This document shows, one piece after another, positions 40,482-51,798 of a stretch of 57,349 bases of DNA; positions within the stretch are counted from its first letter, which is position 1, and the number at the start of each line of letters is the position of its first letter. This stretch comes from DASPMP01 sp035758925 (GTDB taxonomy: Bacteria > Gemmatimonadota > Gemmatimonadetes > Gemmatimonadales > Gemmatimonadaceae), in NCBI GenBank assembly GCA_035758925.1, contig DASTVV010000005.1:1-57349 (forward strand), given 5' to 3'. The translations under genes and the position numbers were made by a program. The notes under the pieces were generated by a model. That model worked only from the letters and a program-made list of their open reading frames with translations, did not search any database and was not told the origin of the DNA.

Positions 40482-41276
40482 TTGCCAACGATCAACGACG
40501 CTCTGGCGGTCCTTTCGGCCCTCATCGGCGGCGTCATGAACTCGATTGCCGGCGGCGGAACGCTGGTGACTTTCCCTGCCCTGATCGCCCTCGGGGTGCC
40601 GCCAATCAACGCCAACGCCACCAGCACGGTAGCGCTGTGGCCGGGAGCGGCCGGAAGCATGTGGGGCTACCGCTCGGAGCTTCGGGGATCCTCCGCGTGG
40701 GCGCTCGGGTTTGCGCTGCCAAGCCTGCTTGGCGGTGGACTCGGCGCCTGGCTGCTCCTGCAAACGCCGCCAGAGCAGTTCTCGGCCATCGTCCCATGGC
40801 TGGTCCTGGGCGCAACCCTCCTCTTCGTCGCGCAGGAGAGACTGCTCGCGAGCTTCCAGCTGAAGAAGGGCATGACGCCGGACCCTGACGCCGCCTTGGA
40901 CGCGGCCTTGACGAGCCGCCGCGCCCCGTGGTCGGTGCTTTTCTATCAGTTCCTCGTTTCGATCTACGGCGGCTACTTCGGTGCCGGCGTCGGCATCCTG
41001 ATGCTCGCCGCACTGGGATTCATGGGTCTGAGCAACATTCACAGGATGAACGGACTCAAGAACTGGGGCGGCCTTTGCATGAATGCCGTCGCGGCCGCGA
41101 TGTTCGCGTTCAGCAGTCTGGTGAGCTGGCGAGTGGCACTGGCGATGGCCGGTGGCGCCATTTGTGGCGGCTACCTTGGCTCGCGCACGGCACAGCGTGT
41201 CCCGCAGCGGCTCGTGCGCGGCTCGATCGTGGCCATCGGCTTGATCAGCGGCGTATTGCTGCTCCTGAGTCGGTAG
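40482..41276 (+). CDS. TSUP-family (TauE/SafE) anion transporter
   Basis: Membrane protein of about 264 aa with eight predicted helices. The N-terminal signature GGVMNSIAGGGTLVTFPALIALG and the repeat in the second half, SIYGGYFGAGVGILMLAALGFMG, are the two TauE/SafE repeats. The family exports or imports sulfite, sulfonates or other organic anions; the substrate is not clear. Neither start is good: TTG 40482 is chosen because homology begins right after it; GTG 40422 is an alternative. It lies 9 bases before yggT. Confidence 0.85.
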   Translation: MPTINDALAVLSALIGGVMNSIAGGGTLVTFPALIALGVPPINANATSTVALWPGAAGSMWGYRSELRGSSAWALGFALPSLLGGGLGAWLLLQTPPEQFSAIVPWLVLGATLLFVAQERLLASFQLKKGMTPDPDAALDAALTSRRAPWSVLFYQFLVSIYGGYFGAGVGILMLAALGFMGLSNIHRMNGLKNWGGLCMNAVAAAMFAFSSLVSWRVALAMAGGAICGGYLGSRTAQRVPQRLVRGSIVAIGLISGVLLLLSR

Positions 41277-41279
41277 ATT
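41274..41279 (+). promoter_or_regulatory. Candidate -10 element for leaderless yggT transcript
   Basis: TAGATT (its first three bases are the stop of the TSUP gene) is followed by six bases and the ATG at 41286. There is no Shine-Dalgarno. Confidence 0.45.
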
Positions 41280-41285
41280 GTCGCC

Positions 41286-41867
41286 ATGAACCAGGTACTC
41301 GCGCGCTACGCGGTGTTCGTCGCTGGCGTCAAGCTCGTGGTGTTCTGGCTCGCGGTCGTCGTCGCGGTAGTGGCCCTCCTGGACTGGGCCGTCCGGACGC
41401 GCCGGCTGAACCCGTTCGGGGCCATCGGCCGATTCTGTCGGCGATTCGTCGACCCTCTGATGGCGCCCGTCGAGCGTCGCATCGTGCGGGCTGGCGGTCT
41501 TCCAGCCAGCGCACCGTGGTGGACGCTGGTGTTCGTCGTGGTGGGCGGAATCCTCCTGGTCACAGCGCTGCAGTTTCTGGCCGGGTTTATCGCAAACCTG
41601 ATCTGGGGACTCGGAAGCCCCAGGCGGCTCGGCGTCCTGCTGCTTTCGTGGACGTTCAGCCTGATTCGCATCGCGCTCATCGTGCGCGTGGTTTCATCCT
41701 GGTTCCAGATTTCCCCCTTTTCCCGGTGGATCCGCTGGTCGTTCGTTCTCACCGAGTGGATGCTCGCACCGTTACGCCGAATCGTGCCGACGCTCGGGCC
41801 GATCGACATAACGCCGCTGATCGCGTTCTTCCTGCTCTCGCTGATCCAGGGCGCAATCGGGCTCTAG
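41286..41867 (+). CDS. yggT: YggT-family membrane protein
   Basis: Integral membrane protein of 193 aa with two YggT repeats. The second reads RIALIVRVVSSWFQISPFSRW, then TEWMLAPLRRIVPTLGPIDITPLIAFFLL, which is the family's conserved TEP(L)LRPLR and G-x-ID-x-SP pattern. YggT proteins are linked to osmotic stress and, in some phyla, cell-division or membrane organisation. The next gene is yggU, the same order as in many bacteria, which supports both calls. Confidence 0.87.
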   Translation: MNQVLARYAVFVAGVKLVVFWLAVVVAVVALLDWAVRTRRLNPFGAIGRFCRRFVDPLMAPVERRIVRAGGLPASAPWWTLVFVVVGGILLVTALQFLAGFIANLIWGLGSPRRLGVLLLSWTFSLIRIALIVRVVSSWFQISPFSRWIRWSFVLTEWMLAPLRRIVPTLGPIDITPLIAFFLLSLIQGAIGL

Positions 41868-41868
41868 C

Positions 41869-42237
41869 GTGGGCGCTGGGGGCGGGGGTGGCGGAGCCGG
41901 CGAAGCCGGCGAAGGCGGGGGGGGCCGCGGGGGCCGCGGGGGCCGCGGGGCGTTGCGAATTCGCAGGACCGATCGCGGCGTCGTCATTTCCGTTCGAGTG
42001 CAGCCGCGGTCGTCCCGGAACGAGATCGTGGGCGTGCTCGGTGAGTCACTCAAGGTTCGGCTGACGGCCCCGCCCGTCGACGGCGCCGCGAACGAAGCGC
42101 TGATCGACCTGCTAAAAAGCACTTTCAGAATTCCTAGCACCGCCATTACAATTGTCTCGGGCTCGAGTTCGCGCACGAAAATCGTGGAGCTCGCAGGTGT
42201 AACCGAGGATCGCGTCAGACAGCTGGTGCAGCCATGA
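41869..42237 (+). CDS. yggU: DUF167 (YggU) family protein
   Basis: Small soluble protein of 122 aa. The domain is VVISVRVQPRSSRNEIVGV, LKVRLTAPPVDGAANEALIDLL and AITIVSGSSSRTKIVEL, the full DUF167 pattern. The first 28 residues are a Gly/Arg run encoded by tandem GGGGGCCGC units (about 41930-41958). This could be a real extension or an artefact of choosing GTG 41869; a start near TTG 41953 would remove it. Coupled to the next gene by ATGA. Function unknown. Confidence 0.82.
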   Translation: MGAGGGGGGAGEAGEGGGGRGGRGGRGALRIRRTDRGVVISVRVQPRSSRNEIVGVLGESLKVRLTAPPVDGAANEALIDLLKSTFRIPSTAITIVSGSSSRTKIVELAGVTEDRVRQLVQP

Positions 42238-42662
42238 AGCAGTCGGGGTCAGCCGAAATGAAGGTTCTGCTCGTTGGCCTGGACGCGGCACTTCTCGAAG
42301 GGTTGGCGCAGTCGTTCGCGGCGGTTGGCTACGCCCCACTGGTGGCCACCACGTTGCACGATGCGCGTGAAGCCGCGACTCCAACAGCGCCGTTGCTCGC
42401 CGTCGTCGACGGCGCCCTGGCGGCAGAAGCCGCCGGGGACGCACTCGCTATCCCGCTGGCTCCAGGCGGTGCGCTCGTGCTGTTCCATGGATCGGTCGAG
42501 CGTCGGCCGATCGTATCGCTCACGCTTCAGCGCGCCGTGATGGCCGATCTCACGCTGCCGCTGGAACGGAACCGGTTGTTGGCGCTGGCCCAGCACGTCC
42601 AGGAGCGTGCGTTCGCCACCGGCCGGGGTCTCCGGCAGACGCCCCCGGAAGCGGGAGTGTGA
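42234..42662 (+). CDS. Degenerate response-regulator receiver-like protein
   Basis: Protein of 142 aa with CheY-like alternation: KVLLVGLDAALLEGLAQSFA, LLAVVDGALAAEA (Asp at the phosphorylation position), GGALVLFH, then VMADLTLPLERNRLLALAQHV. The N-terminal acidic pair and the conserved Lys before the last helix are missing, so normal phosphorylation is unlikely. The assignment rests on pattern only. The ATG overlaps the yggU stop. No kinase is adjacent. It may be a phosphorylation-independent protein-interaction module. Confidence 0.55.
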   Translation: MKQSGSAEMKVLLVGLDAALLEGLAQSFAAVGYAPLVATTLHDAREAATPTAPLLAVVDGALAAEAAGDALAIPLAPGGALVLFHGSVERRPIVSLTLQRAVMADLTLPLERNRLLALAQHVQERAFATGRGLRQTPPEAGV

Positions 42663-42672
42663 TCCAGTTCTC

Positions 42673-42701
42673 TTGCCGTTACGGTCGGGGGCCGCTAACG
42701 T
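42673..42701 (+). promoter_or_regulatory. Likely promoter of the metH operon
   Basis: TTGCCG at 42673-42678 and TAACGT at 42696-42701 with a 17-base spacer. Transcription would start near 42708, just before the riboswitch. The spacer also contains a bulged hairpin (CGTTA/TAACG) that may end the upstream transcript. Confidence 0.5.
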
Positions 42702-42716
42702 CATAACCACAACCGA

Positions 42717-42770
42717 GCTCGTGGCGATTTAACGGCAACTTGCGGCCACGTAAAACAAACTGCTAAAGCG
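42717..42770 (+). promoter_or_regulatory. SAM-II (SAM-alpha) riboswitch aptamer upstream of metH
   Basis: P1 is a perfect 6-bp stem, CGTGGC (42720-42725) with GCCACG (42745-42750). The conserved GATTT follows P1's 5' strand (42726-42730), CTTGC lies in the loop, and TAAAACAA leads to GCTAAAGCG (42762-42770), the 3' pseudoknot strand. These blocks, their order and spacing match the SAM-II consensus as I recall it. In known cases S-adenosylmethionine binding closes the pseudoknot and lowers expression of methionine genes. Here the gene below is metH and a terminator follows directly. Confidence 0.87.
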
Positions 42771-42775
42771 TCTGG

Positions 42776-42805
42776 CCCGGCGCCTATGCGTTTGGGTCTT
42801 TTTTT
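42776..42805 (+). terminator. Attenuator-type terminator before metH
   Basis: CCCGGCGC pairs with GCGTTTGGG (two G-U pairs, one bulge) around a CTAT loop, followed by TCTTTTTTT. It ends about 10 bases before the metH ATG at 42816, so it is the likely expression platform of the SAM-II riboswitch. Confidence 0.75.
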
Positions 42806-42815
42806 ATACCCTCCG

Positions 42816-46399
<3,584 letters not shown>

Positions 46400-46403
<4 letters not shown>

Positions 46404-48319
46404 ACAACGGCGCGATCGACCGCCTGCTCGATCCCGCGCGCATCAGCGTGTTCGATGGCGCGATGGGAACGATGCTGTACAACGAGGGCGTGTTCATCAA
46501 TCAGTGCTACGATGAGCTCAACCTCCGCGCACCGGATCTGATCCAGAAGATCCATCGCGCGTATGTCAAAGCCGGCGCGGAGATTCTCGAGACCAACAGC
46601 TTCGGCGCGAATCGCCTCAAGCTCCAGCAGCACGGACTGGAAACGCAGGTACGCGAGATCAATCGCGCGGCGGCGACGCTCGCGCGCACCGTGGCAGGCG
46701 AAGCCGGGCGGCCGGTGCTCGTTGCAGGTGCCGTGGGACCACTCGGCGTCCGCATCGAGCCCTACGGCCCGACGAGTCTCGAGGAAGCACGCTCGTACTT
46801 CCGCGAACAGCTCGAAGGGTTGTGCGAAGGCGGCGTGGACGTGTTCCTGTTCGAGACGTTCGGCGATCTCCACGAGATGGAGCAGGCGATCCTCGCGGCG
46901 CGGACTGTATCGTCTTCACACCCGGTCATCGCGCAGATGACGATCGGTGCCGACGGTCTGACGCCGTTCGGCGCGACGCCGGAGGACGTGGCGCGCTCGC
47001 TCGACGCGTGGGGCGCAGACATCATCGGCCTCAATTGCTCGGTTGGCCCGCAGATCATCCTCGAGGCCATCGAGAAGATGACGCCGCACACGAGGAAGAA
47101 GCTGAGCGCGCAGCCCAACGCCGGTATGCCTCGCGATATCGGCGGCCGCAGCATGTACATGGCGAGTCCCGAGTACATGGCCACCTACGCGCGGCACCTG
47201 GTTCAGGCCGGAGCGCGAGTAGTGGGCGGCTGCTGCGGTACGACGCCCGAACACATCAAGGCGATCGCGGAGGGCGTGCGCCCGCTGGCGCCGCGGCTGG
47301 CCAACACCGCAACTGCCGACATCCGACAGGGGCCATCGGACATGGCCCCGCCCAACGCGTCCGGTACTTCGATGTCCGGCGTTCAGACCGTGCCTCTCGC
47401 CGAGCGCTCGAGGTGGGGCCGCAAGATCGCCACGGGTGCCTTCGTCACGTCGGTCGAGATCGTTCCTCCACGCGGCGTGGATGCGTCACGCATGCTTGCG
47501 GACGTCGCGAAGCTGCGGGACGCCGGCGTCGATGCGGTCAACGTCCCGGACGGCCCGCGCGCGCAGAGCCGGATGGGCGCGCTGCTCACGAGCGTCATCA
47601 TCGAACAGAAGGTCGGGATCGAGACCGTGACCCACTACGCGTGTCGCGATCGCAATCTGCTGGGCATGCTCAGTGACCTCCTGGGTGCTGCGGCCGTTGG
47701 CCTCCGAAACATGCTGCTCATCACCGGCGACCCGCCGAAGATGGGCCCCTATCCCGACGCGACCGCCGTGTTCGACATCGACGCGATCGGTCTCACGAAC
47801 CTCGTCGCCAAGCTGAATCGCGGCCTGGATCCCGGCGGGAACGCGATCGGCAAGCCGACGAGCTTTGTGGTCGGCGTGGGGGTGAACCCCGCTGCCATCG
47901 ACCCGGCGCACGAGATTCGTCGCTTCGAGTGGAAGGTGGACGCCGGAGCGGAATACGCGATCACACAGCCCGTGTTCGACCCCGCGCAGCTCGAGCGCTT
48001 CCTCGAGAAGATTGCGCATGTCCGGATCCCGGTAGTCGCTGGCATCTGGCCGCTGGTGTCCGTGCGCAACGCCGAGTTTCTCGCGAACGAAGTGCCGGGC
48101 GTGAGCGTGCCGGAGGAGATCATCGCGCGGATGCGACGTGCCAATGACAAGTCGAAGGAGCACGCCGTCGCCGAAGGCATTGCCGTCGCGCGGGAGATGT
48201 TCGAGCGCGTCCGCGGGCTCGTGCAGGGCGTGCAGGTTTCCGCTCCTTTTGGGAAAGTCGAGCTCGCGCTGCAGGTGTTCGAGGGTAGCCTCGAGTCGCG
48301 TCAAGTCGCGCGTGCGTAG
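46400..48319 (+). CDS. Bifunctional homocysteine S-methyltransferase/5,10-methylenetetrahydrofolate reductase (YitJ type)
   Basis: Fusion of 639 aa. Residues about 1-300 are a homocysteine methyltransferase domain (ISVFDGAMGTMLYNEG, ETNSFGANR, GLNCSVGP, zinc Cys-Cys in GGCCGTTPEH). Residues about 340-639 are a MetF-type flavoprotein (TSVEIVPPRG, NVPDGPRAQSRMG, LLITGDPPKMG, AITQPVFDP, PVVAGIWPLVS). It supplies methyltetrahydrofolate to MetH. Its GTG overlaps the metH stop (GTGA), so both lie under the same SAM-II leader. The first domain duplicates MetH's own homocysteine domain. Confidence 0.93.
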
Positions 48320-48389
48320 TCGGGAATCGTCGCGGTCCAGGCAAGTCCAGATCGGCCAGCAATGGGCCGCGTACTTGAAGATCCACCCA

Positions 48390-48538
48390 CCGGGGCCAAG
48401 TACTGCTTGATCCGGATTCTTCGGATTCGAACGGATCCTTCATTGCGCAAACAAAACTCCTCGCCGCATGGCGAGAGGGGCTTTGGTTCGGCTCAACAAT
48501 GATCCGTTGAATCCGGATCAAGGGGTACGTGGCCCCGG
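48390..48538. repeat. Long imperfect palindromic element downstream of the methionine operon
   Basis: Outer arms CCGGGGCC (48390) and GGCCCCGG (48531-48538) continue inward with few mismatches to a perfect 14-bp stem (CTTGATCCGGATTC at 48406-48419 with its complement at 48509-48522), then a third paired segment (AACGGATC..CATTG with CAATGATCCGTT), and a central hairpin (CTCGCC, loop GCAT, GGCGAG). The whole 149 bp can fold as one branched stem. It could be a terminator, a structured RNA or a small non-autonomous element. The rest of the 48320-48634 spacer shows nothing else clear. Confidence 0.75.
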
Positions 48539-48621
48539 CGCGAGAGACTCCGATGGGTGACGCCAATGTGCGAGGCCTATGAAGCGGTTCGGACCCTCGC
48601 TGCGCGCAAGCCTCCGAATCG

Positions 48622-48627
48622 TATATT
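48622..48627 (+). promoter_or_regulatory. Candidate -10 element for leaderless acyl-CoA dehydrogenase transcript
   Basis: TATATT, seven bases (CCCGCCC), then ATG at 48635. No Shine-Dalgarno is possible in this C-rich spacer. Confidence 0.55.
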
Positions 48628-48634
48628 CCCGCCC

Positions 48635-49801
48635 ATGACCACCGACCTCTCCACGGCGAGGCCGCCGCTCACGCAGCTCAGTGACGAGGAGATCATGTTC
48701 CGGGACGCGGTTGCCGCGTTCGCGGAAGACGAAGTGCGGCCGCGCGTGAAAGCGATGGAGGAGGCCGGAAAGCTCGACAAGGAGCTGATCGCGAGCTGCT
48801 TCGAGCTCGGCCTCATGGGCATCGAGGTGCCCGAGACGCTGGGCGGCGCCGGGGGATCGCTGTTCATGGTGGCGCTCGCGGTCGAGGAGATCAGCAAGGT
48901 GGACGCGTCCTCCGCCATCCTGGTGGACGTGCAGAACACGCTCGTCAATTATCCGCTCACCCGATACGGGTCGGACTTCATCACGTCCACGTATCTGCCG
49001 CGGCTCACCAGCGGCACGGTCGGCGCCTACGCGCTCTCGGAACCGGGCTCGGGATCCGACGCGTTCGGCATGGCGGCACGCGCCGAGCAGCGCGGCGAGA
49101 CGTGGGTCCTCACCGGCCGGAAAATGTGGATCACGAACGGCGCCGAGGCGGAGCTCTACGTGATCTTCGCGAACGCCAACCCATCCGCGGGTTACAAGGG
49201 CATCACGGCGTTCGTGGTGGAGCGTGGGTTTCCTGGCTTCAGCGTCGGCAAGAAGGAGGACAAGCTGGGCATCCGCGCGTCCAGCACGACGGAGCTGATT
49301 CTCGATGGCGTAGAAGTCCCGTCTCGCAACGTGCTTGGTCCGGTGGGACAGGGATACAAGATCGCGATCGAGACGCTCAACGAAGGGCGGATCGGCATCG
49401 GCGCGCAGATGATCGGCGTGGCCCAGGGCGCCCTGCGTGCCACGGCGGCGTACGTGAAGGAACGCCAGCAGTTCGGGAAGCCGATCTCCGATTTCCAGGC
49501 GGTTCAGTTTCAGCTGGCGCAGGCGCGGACCGAGATCGAAGGCGCACGTCTGATGGTGTACAACGCCGCCCGGCTCAAGGACGCCGGACAGGACATCGCC
49601 CTCGAGGGCGCGATGGCCAAGCTCTACTCGTCACAGGTCGCGGAGCGCGTGACGTCGCTGTGCGTCGAGCTGTACGGCGGCTACGGCTACACCAAGGACT
49701 TCCCCGTCGAAAAATTCTACCGCGACGCGAAGATCGGTACGATCTACGAAGGAACGTCCAACATGCAGCTCCAGACCATCGCCAAGCAGTTCCTGCGATA
49801 G
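48635..49801 (+). CDS. Acyl-CoA dehydrogenase (short/branched-chain type)
   Basis: FAD-dependent dehydrogenase of 388 aa that oxidises acyl-CoA to the 2-enoyl-CoA. Signatures are AYALSEPGSGSDAFGMAA, KMWITNGAEAELYVIFA, RQQFGKPISDFQAVQFQLA, QVAERVTSLCVELYGGYGYTK and KIGTIYEGTSNMQLQTIAK; the Glu in IYEGTSN is the catalytic base position of short-chain dehydrogenases. Branched-chain or short-chain substrate is likely. The ATG at 48635 starts the homologous part; an in-frame ATG at 48557 would add 26 residues without homology. Convergent with the small membrane protein gene. Confidence 0.93.
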   Translation: MTTDLSTARPPLTQLSDEEIMFRDAVAAFAEDEVRPRVKAMEEAGKLDKELIASCFELGLMGIEVPETLGGAGGSLFMVALAVEEISKVDASSAILVDVQNTLVNYPLTRYGSDFITSTYLPRLTSGTVGAYALSEPGSGSDAFGMAARAEQRGETWVLTGRKMWITNGAEAELYVIFANANPSAGYKGITAFVVERGFPGFSVGKKEDKLGIRASSTTELILDGVEVPSRNVLGPVGQGYKIAIETLNEGRIGIGAQMIGVAQGALRATAAYVKERQQFGKPISDFQAVQFQLAQARTEIEGARLMVYNAARLKDAGQDIALEGAMAKLYSSQVAERVTSLCVELYGGYGYTKDFPVEKFYRDAKIGTIYEGTSNMQLQTIAKQFLR

Positions 49802-49822
49802 ATCGTACCGATTTGCTCCGCG

Positions 49823-50095
49823 CTACGGCGTCTTGGTTGGCGCCTTGGACGGTGCTGGCGCAGGTGCGGGATTCGAGGGCGCTGGCGTCGGTGCCGCTGG
49901 CGTCTCCACCTTCGCGTTGATGTTGATGTCCTTGTCGCCATCGGCGTTGCGGCCGAGGCCGCGACCGAAGAGCAGCCAACCGACGACGACTAGCAGAAGG
50001 ACCACGATGACGGCCCACGCCGCGCCGGATCCACCGCCGCGTTGCTCCACCTGCTGTCCGCCAGACGGCGGCTGATTGATCTGTACGTCTGCCAT
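49823..50095 (-). CDS. Small single-pass membrane protein with Pro/Ala-rich tail
   Basis: Protein of 90 aa. A Gln/Gly-rich start (QPPSGGQQVEQRGGGSGA) precedes one membrane segment (AAWAVIVVLLLVVVGWLLFG), then GRNADGDKDININAKVETP and an Ala/Pro repeat (APTPAPSNPAPAPAPSKAP). Topology suggests a short cytoplasmic part and a periplasmic tail. The ATG at 50095 has GGAG 7 bases upstream. Function unknown. The 167-base spacer to the divergent serine hydrolase has no confident promoter. Confidence 0.7.
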   Translation of the reverse strand: MADVQINQPPSGGQQVEQRGGGSGAAWAVIVVLLLVVVGWLLFGRGLGRNADGDKDININAKVETPAAPTPAPSNPAPAPAPSKAPTKTP

Positions 50096-50262
50096 GGGAT
50101 TCTCCGGATGATGAGTCATGCCCAGCAGCAGCCGGGCGCGCCTGTGGCGCTGTGGTATCGACCTCAGGTCTTAGCGGGGTCCGTGCCAACCGCGCCGATG
50201 CGTGGCAACTCTCGGGGGGAGGCGTGCTGGACCGTCCTGCGTACGCGGGTTATCTACTGCGC

Positions 50263-51750
50263 ATGAAACGACTCCTCCTGCTGGCCCTCTGTGTGCCCGC
50301 GCTCGCTTCGGCACAGACCGACCGCCGCGTTCAGGACTTGGACGCATACGCCGCACAGGCAACCAGGGACTGGCGCGCACCTGGACTCGCGATCGCCGTC
50401 GTGAAGGATGGTCGAGTGGTGTTTGCGAGGGGCTACGGCGTGCTCGAGCTCGGAAAGCCGGCACCGGTCGATACGCAGACGCTCTTCGCGATCGGCTCCA
50501 CGACCAAGGCGATGACCGCGGCCGCGATCGCGATGCTTGCGGATGAAGGAAAGCTCCGGCTCGACGATCCGGTCACGAAGTTCCTGCCGAACTTCCAGCT
50601 CCAGGATCCGTGGGTGACGCGTGAGCTCACCGTTCGCGACCTGCTCACGCATCGCGCCGGCCTGCCGAACGCGGACTTCCTGTGGTACGGCACCGATACG
50701 CCGGGCGACGAGATCCTGCGCCGCGTGCGGATGGTGCGGCCAGCGTACTCCATGCGGTCGAGCTTCATCTATCAGAACATCATGTACGCGGTGGCGGGCC
50801 AGGTCGTGGCTGCCGCGAGCGGAATGTCGTGGGCGGATTTTCTGCGTGCGCGGATCTTCAAGCCACTCGGCATGAGCCGCACCGTCGCGACGCTGGCCGA
50901 AGCGTCGCGCAGCACGAACGTCGCCTCACCGCATTTCATCGTCGACGACACGGTTCGGGTGATTTCAAATGCTCCGGTGGACCCGGTCGCTCCCGCCGGA
51001 GCCGTGTGGTCCAGCGTCGCTGACATGTCGAAGTGGATGCGCTTCGTGCTCGACAGCGGCCGTTTCGAGGGCAACGCGCTGCTTCAGAAGCGCTCGTTCC
51101 TGGAGCTGGTTCGTCCGCAGACCATGGTGCCCGAGCCGGAGTTCTACCCGACGGCACAACTGACGCGCCCTCATTGGCAGACCTATGGCCTGGGGTGGTT
51201 TCAGCAGGACTACAACGGTCGCAAGGTCGACTTCCATACCGGCAGCATCGACGGCATGGTCGCGATCGTCGGCCTGCTGCTGGACGAAGGACTCGGAGTC
51301 TACGTGCTGTCGAACCTGGATCACGCCGAAGTGCGCCACGCCCTGATGCTCAGGACCTTCGACGCGTTCACGGGTGCACCGGCGCGCGACTGGAGCGCGG
51401 AGCTGCGGAAGCTCTACGGCGATCTGCGCGCGGAAGGCCTGGCCGCCCAGAAACGCGTGGAGCAGCAGCGGATCACCGGCACGCGACCATCGCTTCCACT
51501 CGAGAAGTACGCCGGAACCTACACCGACTCGCTGTACGGTACGCGCGTCGTGATGTTCGAGAACGGCAACCTGCGCCTGCGATACAGCCCGACGTCGGCG
51601 GCGACCTTGACACACTGGCAATACGACAGCTTTCGCGCGCGGTGGGACGCGCGGTGGCGCGGCAGCCAGGGCGCGACATTCGTCATCGGCCCGGATGGGC
51701 TGCCTGCCAGGCTCGAGATGGGGGGCGCGACCTACCGGCGTGTCCGGTAA
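50263..51750 (+). CDS. Secreted serine hydrolase, class C beta-lactamase/PBP4*-like
   Basis: Exported hydrolase of 495 aa. Signal peptide MKRLLLLALCVPALASAQ. The Ser-x-x-Lys active site is STTK (Ser79, Lys82), Tyr170 in YQN is the second motif, and HTGS near residue 327 is the third. The last 100 residues (LPLEKYAGTYTDSLYG, then RLRYSPT) form the DUF3471-type domain common in these esterases/peptidases. Such proteins are usually D-amino-acid peptidases or esterases rather than resistance enzymes. A TATCTACT sequence lies just before the ATG, so a leaderless start is possible but weaker than elsewhere. Confidence 0.9.
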   Translation: MKRLLLLALCVPALASAQTDRRVQDLDAYAAQATRDWRAPGLAIAVVKDGRVVFARGYGVLELGKPAPVDTQTLFAIGSTTKAMTAAAIAMLADEGKLRLDDPVTKFLPNFQLQDPWVTRELTVRDLLTHRAGLPNADFLWYGTDTPGDEILRRVRMVRPAYSMRSSFIYQNIMYAVAGQVVAAASGMSWADFLRARIFKPLGMSRTVATLAEASRSTNVASPHFIVDDTVRVISNAPVDPVAPAGAVWSSVADMSKWMRFVLDSGRFEGNALLQKRSFLELVRPQTMVPEPEFYPTAQLTRPHWQTYGLGWFQQDYNGRKVDFHTGSIDGMVAIVGLLLDEGLGVYVLSNLDHAEVRHALMLRTFDAFTGAPARDWSAELRKLYGDLRAEGLAAQKRVEQQRITGTRPSLPLEKYAGTYTDSLYGTRVVMFENGNLRLRYSPTSAATLTHWQYDSFRARWDARWRGSQGATFVIGPDGLPARLEMGGATYRRVR

Positions 51751-51797
51751 TGCGTCATCCGCGCCGCGTCGGCATGCGTCGTCGCATGCGGCGCTGC
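51750..51797. repeat. Repeat family B, locus 3: two degenerate 24-bp units in a convergent spacer
   Basis: Unit one (51750-51773) matches the rotated family B unit at 18 of 24 positions, sharing ATGCGTCAT. Unit two (51774-51797) shares ATGCGTC but is more diverged. Inside it GCATGCG and CGCATGC form a 7-bp hairpin with loop TCGT. The units fill the space between the stops of the serine hydrolase and acyl-CoA synthetase. Confidence 0.5.
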
Positions 51798-51798
51798 G

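Noticed and set aside
42786..42815. ATG at 42786 as the metH start
   Set aside because: It lies in the loop region of the terminator and would put the T-tract in the coding sequence; domain homology begins after the ATG at 42816.
48390..48538. Integron attC site
   Set aside because: The arms lack paired RYYYAAC/GTTRRRY core sites at their ends and no integrase or cassette array is present.
50263..51750. Antibiotic resistance beta-lactamase
   Set aside because: The STTK/YQN/HTGS pattern and DUF3471-type tail are those of general esterase/peptidase relatives; nothing indicates resistance.
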